From: Verrucomicrobiota bacterium
GTDB lineage: Bacteria; Verrucomicrobiota; Verrucomicrobiia; Opitutales; Opitutaceae
DNA length: 64,000 bases
Direction of reading: 5' to 3'
Assembly: GCA_023432225.1 (NCBI GenBank)
Contig: JAEYUW010000002.1
Span: forward strand, 62,001 to 126,000
Every line of letters starts with the position of its first letter. The stretch's first letter is position 1. Of this stretch, positions 41,943 through 49,140 are shown one piece after another. The notes beneath the pieces were generated by a model, which ran no database searches, was not told where the DNA came from, and saw only the letters and a program-made list of their open reading frames with translations. Both the position numbers and the translations under genes were made by a program.

Positions 41943-44144
41943 TTAAAGAATCAGATCCGGCGGGACGTTCGCCAACGCGTCTTCCATCGTGGTGAGGCCC
42001 ATCTTCACCTTGAGCATCGAGTCCTGGTGGAGCGTCTTCATGCCGTTCTTCATCGCGACGCGTTTCAACTCGGCGACTTCGGCTTCCTTGTTGATCGCTT
42101 CGGTGAGTTCCTCGGAGTTGGTCATCAACTCGTGGATGCCGACGCGGCCCTTGTAGCCGGTGCCGCCGCAGATGTGGCAACCGCCGGGGTTGGCCTTGAA
42201 AATCTCGGGCGGCTCGCCGTCGAGCTGGAGCGCTTTCTTGAGAATCTCCCACTCGCGGCCCTCGGGCTTGTATTTCACTTTGCAGTTCTTGCAGACGCGG
42301 CGGAGGAGACGCTGCGCGCACACGCAGACGAGCGACGCGGAAATGTTGAAGACCTCGACGCCCATCTCGCCGAGACGCGCGACCGTGGACGGAGCGTCGT
42401 TGGTGTGGAGCGTGGAGACGAGCAAGTGACCGGTGAGCGCGGCTTCGACGGCGATGCCGGCGGTTTCCTCGTCGCGGATTTCACCGACGAGGATGACGTC
42501 GGGGTCCATGCGGAGGTAGCAGCGGAGCGCGCGGGCGAAGGTGAGACCGATCTGCCGGTTCATCTGCATCTGGTTGATGCCGCCGAGCGTGTATTCGATC
42601 GGGTCTTCCGCGGTCTGGATGTTGATGTCGGGCGTGTTGATCTCGCCGAGCGCGGAGTAGAGCGTCATCGACTTGCCGGAGCCGGTCGGGCCGCAGTGGA
42701 GAATCATGCCGTAGGGCTGGCGGATGCACTCGCGGTATTTCGCGAGGTTTTCGTCGGAGAAACCGAGCGCGGGGAGCGGCAGCGTCGACTTCTGTTTGTC
42801 GAGGATGCGCATGACGACCTTCTCGCCGTGGTTCATCGGACCGGTGGCGACGCGAAGGTCGATATCGATGTTCTTCTTCGTGTATTTTTTGAAGACGATG
42901 CGTCCGTCCTGCGGCAACCGGCGTTCGGAGATGTCGAGGTTGCACATGATCTTCAGGCGGGCGACCATGGCGCCGACGACCTGTTTGGGCAGACGGAGTT
43001 TTTCAATGCACATGCCGTCGATGCGGTAGCGGACCATGAGCTCCTTTTCCTGTGGCTCGACGTGGATGTCCGATGCGCCCGCGATGTAGGCGTCCTCGAT
43101 GATGCGATTGACGAGCTGGATGATCGGGGCGGAGTCCTCCTTGTCGAGTTCCTCGGCCTTCACCTCGCTGCTGCCGCCTTCGCTGTAGGCGGTGCCGATG
43201 ATGTCGGCGACCTCGGTGATATCGACGTCGTCGTGTTCGACCTTGGGGCCGGCGGCGGCTTTGGAGTCCTTGAAATATTTCTTGAGCAGCTCTTCGAGGT
43301 AACTGGCCGGAATGACGCGCACGTCCTCGATGTGCAGCTCGCACGCCGTCTGAAAGGACTCGCGCTTCGCGTAGTCGAGCGGGTTCGTCATCAGCACGGT
43401 CACGCCGGTGTTGCCGACCTTTTTGACGGGGAAAACCTGTTCGCGACGGATGACGGCGTCGCCGATGACTTCGACGAGTTTCTCGTCGATCTCGCCATCC
43501 TCGATTTTGGTGACGAGCGGGAGATCGGTGAAACGCGCGATGAATTTCGCCGTGTCCTCAGCGCTGAGCTGGAACTTCGGGTCCAGCATGCGCTGGATCA
43601 GCGTCGACGAATACTCGGCGACCTCCTGCAGCATCCCGAGGTCCTTCTGCGTGAACTGGCCATTCGTGCCGGCGGAGGGCTCCTTATTGAGGACCTGGAT
43701 GGCGCCGATGACGATGTTGGTCTTCAGCGGCACGGTGAGCATCGAGTGAACCTCGAAGCCCGTGTTCATGTTTTTCAGCGACGCGGCCTCCGGGCCCTTG
43801 TTGCTGAAGAAAAGCGGCTCGCCGGACGAGATGACTTTGCCGACGTTGCCGGTGCCGGCGGGGAGGCGGAGCGCGAGGAGCTTTTTGGCCGTCTCCTTGA
43901 ACTGGCTTTCCTTGTCGCGATCCTGGCCCCAAAGCGACGGCGAGTAGTAGACCTGTTTGAATGCGATCTCACCGCCCTCCACGAGGTAGAGCGTCATCGA
44001 CTGCGCCTGGAGCGCCTCGACGACTTTGCTCGCGGTGAGTTCGATGACGGAGTTGACGTCTTCGCGACTCGGCGCGGGCTTCGAAATGACTTTGATGAGC
44101 AGCGAGCGCCGAAGCGTGCCGGTGAGGTTGCTGGGATTGGCCAT
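41943..44144 (-). CDS. GspE/PilB-type secretion ATPase with N-terminal GAF domain
   Basis: 733 residues. About 1-190 is a GAF domain (SRxxVNSVIELTASKVVEALQ..., AIQVLNKEPSAGTNGQFTQKD), then an MshEN/T2SSE-N region, then the hexameric ATPase: Walker A GPTGSGKS at about 479-486, Asp-box LRMDPDVILVGEIRDEETA with Walker B, His-box LVSTLHTNDAPSTVARL, and a zinc ribbon (CKNC near 618, CHIC near 657). It would power type IV pilus extension or type II secretion. The added GAF domain suggests control by a small molecule such as a cyclic nucleotide. No other pilus gene is adjacent. Confidence 0.9.
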   Translation of the reverse strand: MANPSNLTGTLRRSLLIKVISKPAPSREDVNSVIELTASKVVEALQAQSMTLYLVEGGEIAFKQVYYSPSLWGQDRDKESQFKETAKKLLALRLPAGTGNVGKVISSGEPLFFSNKGPEAASLKNMNTGFEVHSMLTVPLKTNIVIGAIQVLNKEPSAGTNGQFTQKDLGMLQEVAEYSSTLIQRMLDPKFQLSAEDTAKFIARFTDLPLVTKIEDGEIDEKLVEVIGDAVIRREQVFPVKKVGNTGVTVLMTNPLDYAKRESFQTACELHIEDVRVIPASYLEELLKKYFKDSKAAAGPKVEHDDVDITEVADIIGTAYSEGGSSEVKAEELDKEDSAPIIQLVNRIIEDAYIAGASDIHVEPQEKELMVRYRIDGMCIEKLRLPKQVVGAMVARLKIMCNLDISERRLPQDGRIVFKKYTKKNIDIDLRVATGPMNHGEKVVMRILDKQKSTLPLPALGFSDENLAKYRECIRQPYGMILHCGPTGSGKSMTLYSALGEINTPDINIQTAEDPIEYTLGGINQMQMNRQIGLTFARALRCYLRMDPDVILVGEIRDEETAGIAVEAALTGHLLVSTLHTNDAPSTVARLGEMGVEVFNISASLVCVCAQRLLRRVCKNCKVKYKPEGREWEILKKALQLDGEPPEIFKANPGGCHICGGTGYKGRVGIHELMTNSEELTEAINKEAEVAELKRVAMKNGMKTLHQDSMLKVKMGLTTMEDALANVPPDLIL

Positions 44145-44251
44145 GTCGGTCAGGTGACGCCGGCGTCGTGCGAATGGGGGAAACCGCGCGACGCGCTAAA
44201 TCGCTCTTGCGTGTAGGTCAAAAAAAACGCGTCGTCGAGGGCGAACTACCC

Positions 44252-44746
44252 ATGCTGGCTTGGCTGAACGACGTATGGTTGAAACTCGCGGCGCAGGGCG
44301 GAGAAACTCCCGCGGCAGCCGAGGCGGGAGCCCGCGGTGAGGCAGCGGCGGCGGAGTTTTTGCAGAAGCGGCACGGCTTCACGATCGTCGCGCGCAACTG
44401 GCGCAGTCCCCGCGATCGCCGCGACGAGATCGACTTGATCGCGCGTGACGGCGAGGTGCTGGTGTTCATCGAAGTGAAGGCGCGAAGCGTCGACGCGCTC
44501 GTGCCGGGTTACCACGCCGTCGATCGGCGCAAGAAGCGCGTGTTGCAGCGCGCGGTGCACGCGTATCTGAGTGCGCTGGCGGCGCCGCCACGGACGTTTC
44601 GTTTCGATGTGGTGGAGGTGGGGCTGAGCGATCGGCTGCCGCCGCAATGCATGCATTTCGCCAACGTGCCGCTGTTCCCGAAGGGCTATCACGTCGCGCG
44701 GCAAAGCGGCTCGATCGATCAGGTGCGCGAGAACGCGCGGCATTGA
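44252..44746 (+). CDS. YraN family protein (UPF0102)
   Basis: 164 residues. Typical UPF0102 features: GARGEAAAAEFLQKRHGFTI, then RDEIDLIARDGEVLVFIEVK (Asp61, Glu74, Lys76: a PD-(D/E)XK-type site) and AVDRRKKRVLQRAVHAYLS. The family resembles Holliday-junction resolvases and its members have reported nuclease-like folds, but cellular role is not settled. About 30 extra N-terminal residues (MLAWLNDVWLKLAAQ) precede the core. Start ATG at 44252; the longer frame from 44168 lacks homology. It is divergent from the GspE/PilB gene and convergent with the lipoprotein, whose stop is three bases away. Confidence 0.88.
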   Translation: MLAWLNDVWLKLAAQGGETPAAAEAGARGEAAAAEFLQKRHGFTIVARNWRSPRDRRDEIDLIARDGEVLVFIEVKARSVDALVPGYHAVDRRKKRVLQRAVHAYLSALAAPPRTFRFDVVEVGLSDRLPPQCMHFANVPLFPKGYHVARQSGSIDQVRENARH

Positions 44747-44749
44747 GCA

Positions 44750-45253
44750 TTATTTGCCGACGGGAATTGGCACGAAAACAGGAATGTTTTGCCCCGTCGC
44801 GGTGAGTGACACGATCACCTTGGGGGCAACCGGCATCTCGGTGGCGACGTCCTCGATCCAAAGCTCCGCTTTTTCGACCGATAGCTTTTGAGCGCGCACG
44901 CGGTAACGCGATCCGGCGGAAGCAACCAACTCAAAGCGGAACGTGCCGGCGTCGATGTAGAGATCGCCAATCGTGGGACGCCCGAACTCGCAATTGACGT
45001 CGATCTCATGCCGCCCGGGCGACAGTTCGTAGACGCCGCGTTTGCCGTGCATTTGGAGAATATCCCCGTCGATGCGCAGGACATAGACGCGGGTGACGCG
45101 GAGGCCTTTGACGACGTGATTTTCGATCGAAGCTAAACCGGTGGCGGTGATGCTGGCGCTGCGCTCGGCCTTGCCGCTGTCCGCAACGCATCCGACGAGC
45201 AAGAGCAGAGCGGTGATCAATGTCGCGCAGCGGAAGAAGGGGAGGTTCTGCAT
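44750..45253 (-). CDS. Hypothetical lipoprotein
   Basis: 167 residues. Signal peptide II with lipobox: CATLITALLLLVGC, Cys near residue 22 becoming the lipidated N-terminus. The mature part includes HVVKGLRVTRVYVLRIDGDI, YELSPGRHEIDVNCEF and FRFELVASAGSRYRVRAQKL, an arrangement seen in small periplasmic lipoproteins in which a PEGA-like beta domain is built from LxPGxH(E)I(D/E)V. Function unknown. Start at the ATG 45253, chosen for the signal peptide; an extension to 45322 has no domain. It ends three bases from yraN (convergent). Confidence 0.72.
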   Translation of the reverse strand: MQNLPFFRCATLITALLLLVGCVADSGKAERSASITATGLASIENHVVKGLRVTRVYVLRIDGDILQMHGKRGVYELSPGRHEIDVNCEFGRPTIGDLYIDAGTFRFELVASAGSRYRVRAQKLSVEKAELWIEDVATEMPVAPKVIVSLTATGQNIPVFVPIPVGK

Positions 45254-45479
45254 GTCGGTTTCGACTGATGCTGGAGCACACACCAACACCGCAGTCGGAC
45301 GCGAACCCAAATCGGCCGCCACTTTTTATCGTCGGCGAAAAAATCTACCGACCTTGTTCGGTCTGCCCAATCGGTCCTCTGTCTTCAGGCCTCCGTCCTC
45401 CGCGTCACGCGTCACACGCTCGTGTCATCGCGCGATAAATTGATTGGCCGTCCGGAGCGAGGCGCGCACAGTGCGCGGC

Positions 45480-47021
45480 ATGTCCGACCACGAACGGCAT
45501 CCGTTCCTCCATGGTTTGAGCAAGCACCGCGGCGCTCCGCCGACGGTCGTCGTCATCTTTGGCGCGTCGGGCGACCTGACGGCGCGCAAGCTCATCCCGG
45601 CGATCTACAATCTCGCGCTCGACGGCCTGTTGCCGGCGGACTTCTTCCTCATCGGCTACGGTCGCAAGCCGATGCCCGATGCGGAATTTCAGGCGCTGTC
45701 GGTTGACGCGATCAAGGAATTCTCCCGCCGCGAACTGCGCGATGACGTCTGGTCGCGCCTCGCGCCGCGCACGCTCTACGTCAGCGGTGGCTACGACGAG
45801 GTGGCGGCGTTCACCAAGCTCGCGGAAAAAATCTCCGGCCTCGAAAAACAGATCGGGCAGGACCTCCAGGCGTTGTTCTACATCTCGACGCCGCCGTCGG
45901 TCTTCGCGCCGATCATCCAGAATCTCGGCGCGGCCGGCCTCGCCGCGCGCCACCTCGGCAAGCCGGCGCAGTCGAAGGTCGTCATCGAAAAACCATTCGG
46001 CCGCGACCTCGCGAGCGCGCAGGCGCTGAACCAGGAGCTCACCGCCGTCTTCGAGGAGTCGCAGGTTTTCCGCATCGATCACTACCTCGGCAAGGAGACC
46101 GTGCAGGACTTGCTCGTGCAGCGTTTCGCCAACGCGATCTTCGAACCGATCTGGAACCGCAACTTCGTCGACCATGTGCAGATCACCGTCGCCGAGGAAG
46201 TCGGCGTCGAGTCGCGCGCCGGTTACTACGAGCAGAGCGGTGCGTTGCGTGACATGATTCAGAATCACACGATGCAGCTCGTCGCGCTCACGGCGATGGA
46301 GCCGCCGGTGTCGTTCGATGCCGAGGCGATTCGCGATGAAAAGGTGAAGCTGCTCCGCGCGATCCAGCCGTTGCGCCTCGACGGACCGAACAGTGACGTG
46401 GCCCGCGCGCAATACGACGACGGCATCCTCGCGGGCAAACCGCAGCCCGGTTACCTGCGCGAGCAGGACGTCACGCCCGGCTCGACGACGGAGACGTTCG
46501 CCGCGCTGCGGTTGAACATCAACAACTGGCGCTGGCACGGCGTGCCGTTCTACATCCGCTCCGGCAAGCGCATGGCGCGTCGCGTCACCGAAATCGCGAT
46601 TCGCTTCAAGCGCGCGCCCGGAAATATCTTTGCGGACTCGGACCGCTTCCAACTCGCGGCCAACACGCTCGCGTTCCAGATCCAACCGGACGAGGGCATG
46701 AGCATGATCCTGAACGCGAAGATCCCCGGCCTCGAAACGCGCACGCAGCCGGTGAAGATGAACTTCAAATACGCGACGACGTTCGGCTCGAACACGCCGG
46801 AGGCTTACGAGCGCCTCGTGCTCGATGCGATGATCGGCGACGGCACGCTCTTCATTCGCGGCGACGAGACCGAGCGCTCGTGGGAGCTGATGACGCCGAT
46901 CCTCGAGTTCTGGCGCGCCCAGAAGCGCTCCGGCCTTGATAGCTACACCGCCGGTTCGTGGGGGCCGAAGTCCGCCGAGGCGCTCCTCGCGGCGAACGGT
47001 CACAGCTGGAGGGAACCGTGA
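45480..47021 (+). CDS. zwf: Glucose-6-phosphate 1-dehydrogenase
   Basis: 513 residues, normal length. Oxidises glucose-6-phosphate to 6-phosphogluconolactone with NADP, first step of the oxidative pentose phosphate pathway. Cofactor motif GASGDLTARKLIP (28-40), EKPFGRD near 180, and the active-site RIDHYLGKETVQDLL near 215 with its catalytic histidine are intact; later NNWRWHGVPFYIRSGKRM is also standard. Heads a three-gene cluster with opcA and pgl; gaps of 130 and 173 bases contain repeats, so they may be cotranscribed but not tightly. Start ATG at 45480 (MSDHERH) is preferred over the TTG-type extension to 45444. Confidence 0.95.
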   Translation: MSDHERHPFLHGLSKHRGAPPTVVVIFGASGDLTARKLIPAIYNLALDGLLPADFFLIGYGRKPMPDAEFQALSVDAIKEFSRRELRDDVWSRLAPRTLYVSGGYDEVAAFTKLAEKISGLEKQIGQDLQALFYISTPPSVFAPIIQNLGAAGLAARHLGKPAQSKVVIEKPFGRDLASAQALNQELTAVFEESQVFRIDHYLGKETVQDLLVQRFANAIFEPIWNRNFVDHVQITVAEEVGVESRAGYYEQSGALRDMIQNHTMQLVALTAMEPPVSFDAEAIRDEKVKLLRAIQPLRLDGPNSDVARAQYDDGILAGKPQPGYLREQDVTPGSTTETFAALRLNINNWRWHGVPFYIRSGKRMARRVTEIAIRFKRAPGNIFADSDRFQLAANTLAFQIQPDEGMSMILNAKIPGLETRTQPVKMNFKYATTFGSNTPEAYERLVLDAMIGDGTLFIRGDETERSWELMTPILEFWRAQKRSGLDSYTAGSWGPKSAEALLAANGHSWREP

Positions 47022-47040
47022 TGCGTCGCGGCGCGCCGCG

Positions 47041-47150
47041 CAAAAGTCCAAAGGTCCAAATGGCCAAACGCCAAATTAGCTTCGCCAATCTGTCCACGCT
47101 CGAACTTTCGCTTTGGCGTTTGGGTTTTGGCGTTTGGAATTTTCAAAACT
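47041..47150. repeat. Iterated ccaaa/tttgg phrases before opcA
   Basis: AAAAGTCCAAAGGTCCAAAT and GGCCAAACGCCAAATTAGC on the left are mirrored by CTTTGGCGTTTGGGTTTTGG and CGTTTGGAATTTTC on the right, which ends six bases before the opcA ATG. A close relative is at 54669-54768, before gdx. Confidence 0.75.
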
Positions 47151-47151
47151 G

Positions 47152-48117
47152 ATGCACGCCCTCTTCAATGCACTGCCAGGAATCGAGGTGCCGGTCGGCG
47201 GCATCAATGCCGGTTTCAAGAAGCTGTGGGCGGACACGCCGGCTAAGGAGAGTCGCGCCACGCAGCTGAATCTTGTGCTGCATTTCGGCCTCAACACGAA
47301 GCCCGACGATGCGGCGCAGCAGTTTCGCAACACGGTCGAGTTCGCGAAACGTTACCCGTGTCGCGTCGTGGTGCTGTGCCCCGAGCCCGATCCGGCCGCC
47401 GAGAAAGTTTTTCGCGCGAAGATCTACGGCGAGTGTTTCCTCGGCAAATCGGGCAAGGACACGCGCTGCTGCGAGTTCGTGCTGCTCGCGTATCCGGTCG
47501 GCACGCACGACTTCCTGCAGCATCAGGTGTCGGTGTGTCTTTCGACGGACCTGCCGCTCTATTACTGGGCGCATCGTTTCTCAGCGGCGAATCGCCTCGC
47601 GGCCTACGATTACTTGCTGACGCGCTCGCAGCGCGTGCTGTTCGACAGTGCCGTGGTGCCGCAAGAAGCGTTCACGTTTCCGTGGCCGAATCCGTCGGCG
47701 GTGCGCGACCTCGCCTACACGCGGACGCGTCCGCTGCGCCAGACGATCGGGCAATTTCTCAGCCGTTACGCCCCGGCGGACATCGTGGCAGGGCTGCACG
47801 CGGTGCGTATCACGCATCGCGACGACCTGAACGCCGAGGCCGCGGCGATGATCAGCTGGTTGAAGAAAGGCCTGCTGCGCTGTGGCGCCGATCCGGAGAG
47901 CGGCATCGATTTCGGCATCGTGCCGAAGGAGTGCAAAGGCTGCTTCGAAATCGCGTTCAGTTATCGCGACCCGAAGAAGACGTTCACGTGGTCGGCCGAT
48001 CTCGATGGCCGCACGGCGGAATTCGAGGGCGATCTCGGCCACGGCCGCACGACGCTCACGGCGAACGCCCGCCTGCTCGACCCGGCGGAGGCTTTGAGCG
48101 AGGCGATGTTTTTCTGA
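47152..48117 (+). CDS. opcA: Glucose-6-phosphate dehydrogenase assembly protein OpcA
   Basis: 321 residues. Matches the OpcA family in general layout: an N-terminal region with ATQLNLVLHFGLNTKPDDAA, a middle DTRCCEFVLLAYPVGTHDFL, LSTDLPLYYWAHRFSAANRL and RVLFDSAVVPQEAF, and a C-terminal ISWLKKGLLRCGADPESGID. In cyanobacteria and actinobacteria OpcA sets the oligomeric state and redox response of Zwf. The location directly after zwf and before pgl is the main support. ATG at 47152 falls right after a repeat with no Shine-Dalgarno sequence. Recognition is from memory of the family. Confidence 0.8.
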   Translation: MHALFNALPGIEVPVGGINAGFKKLWADTPAKESRATQLNLVLHFGLNTKPDDAAQQFRNTVEFAKRYPCRVVVLCPEPDPAAEKVFRAKIYGECFLGKSGKDTRCCEFVLLAYPVGTHDFLQHQVSVCLSTDLPLYYWAHRFSAANRLAAYDYLLTRSQRVLFDSAVVPQEAFTFPWPNPSAVRDLAYTRTRPLRQTIGQFLSRYAPADIVAGLHAVRITHRDDLNAEAAAMISWLKKGLLRCGADPESGIDFGIVPKECKGCFEIAFSYRDPKKTFTWSADLDGRTAEFEGDLGHGRTTLTANARLLDPAEALSEAMFF

Positions 48118-48142
48118 GCGCGTTTCGCGCGGATTGACCGTT

Positions 48143-48227
48143 TTTGTAGGGCGGGGTCTCCTGACCTCGCCTTTCCGCGCAAGTGCCATCACGTTCGCGG
48201 CGGGGTCGGGAGACCCCGCCCTACAAA
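48143..48227. repeat. Large GTAGGGCGGGG palindromic element between opcA and pgl
   Basis: Exact 17-base arms TTTGTAGGGCGGGGTCT (48143-48159) and AGACCCCGCCCTACAAA (48211-48227) enclose smaller palindromes. The loop region is 51 bases. Same GTAGGG family as the others but with longer arms. Confidence 0.85.
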
Positions 48228-48290
48228 CACCGCGGCGCGCTTGTCGCCTTGATCTTCACGTTTCGCGCGGGCTTCGTAGTCGGCGGAACC

Positions 48291-49034
48291 ATGAAGGAAC
48301 TCAGCTCCAGTTACGGTCGCGTGTTTATTGGCACGAAGGAGGATTGCTTCCGCACGGCGGTGTTCGTCGCGGAAGGTCAGCGCGGGCAGATGCCGCCGCG
48401 AAAGCATTTCACGTGGGCGCTCACCGGCGGCTCGACACCGAAGGAGTGGTATCAGTGGTGCGTGGCGAAGGACGCGCTGTCGCCGACGACCGTCGCGACG
48501 ACGCACTGGTTCGTGAGCGATGAGCGCTACGTGCGTCCGGACTCATTCGAGAGCAATTTCGGCAACGCGGATCGGCTGCTGCTCAAGCCGCTCGGCATTC
48601 CCGCGGACCGCAAGCACCCGTGGTCGACCAACATCGCGCCGGGCATGGCGGCCGTGGAGTTCGGGCGCACGAACGCCCAGTGGTTTGGTCGCGACCGGAC
48701 CTTCGACGTGTGCTTCGCGGGCTTGGGCGACGACGCCCACACGCTCTCGCTCTTTCCGGGCAGCCCGTTGCTGCGCGACGATGGCGGCAGTTATTTCGCG
48801 GCGATCGATGTGCCAGAGAAGGGCTGGCGACTCACGCTGACGCCGAGCGGATTGAAGGCGTGTGGGCTCGTTGTCGTCATGGTGCTCGGTGAGAGCAAGG
48901 CGGAGGCGCTGCACCGGGTGCTCGCAGGGGAATACGATTCCAAGAGTGCTCCCGCTCAGGTGATGAAGAGCCTCCGCGAGAAAGTCGTGTGGCTCGTGGA
49001 CGAGGCCGCCGCGGCGAAGTTTGTCCAGACCTGA
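48291..49034 (+). CDS. pgl: 6-phosphogluconolactonase
   Basis: 247 residues, DevB/Pgl type of the NagB/GPI fold. Hydrolyses 6-phosphogluconolactone to 6-phosphogluconate. Substrate loop FTWALTGGSTPKEWYQW near residue 45, THWFVSDERYVRPDSFESNF near 75 (family motif), FDVCFAGLGDDAHTLSLFPG near 150 (GxGxDGHxxSLFP, here with Asp-Ala in place of Asp-Gly). Completes the zwf-opcA-pgl block. The ATG at 48291 is chosen because the frame upstream is palindrome sequence. Confidence 0.92.
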   Translation: MKELSSSYGRVFIGTKEDCFRTAVFVAEGQRGQMPPRKHFTWALTGGSTPKEWYQWCVAKDALSPTTVATTHWFVSDERYVRPDSFESNFGNADRLLLKPLGIPADRKHPWSTNIAPGMAAVEFGRTNAQWFGRDRTFDVCFAGLGDDAHTLSLFPGSPLLRDDGGSYFAAIDVPEKGWRLTLTPSGLKACGLVVVMVLGESKAEALHRVLAGEYDSKSAPAQVMKSLREKVVWLVDEAAAAKFVQT

Positions 49035-49138
49035 GTCACAGAGAGCACGGAGGACCGATCCGAGAACACGGAGGTTCGGACATTGTTCGGAATCTCCTTC
49101 TGACTCTGTGGGTCTCCGTGTCCTCTGTGTCGAAGATC
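49032..49138. repeat. Iterated cacggag / tctgtg phrases, inverted pair
   Basis: Left: CACAGAGAGCACGGAGGACC and GAACACGGAGG; right: GACTCTGTGGGTCTCCGTGT and CCTCTGTGTC. Fills the gap between the convergent pgl and acyl-CoA synthetase genes. Confidence 0.7.
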
Positions 49139-49140
49139 GA

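Noticed and set aside
42027..44216. Open frame of about 730 codons opposite the GspE/PilB gene
   Set aside because: Translates to low-information Val/Asp/Glu/Arg sequence; the minus strand has Walker A and the zinc ribbon.
44252..44746. YraN as part of the nuclease-like defence cassette
   Set aside because: It also has a PD-(D/E)XK site but is a conserved housekeeping-type family 4 kb away in ordinary GC context.
47041..47150. CRISPR-like array from regularly spaced ccaaa units
   Set aside because: Units are short, imperfect and inverted around the centre; no spacers and no cas genes.
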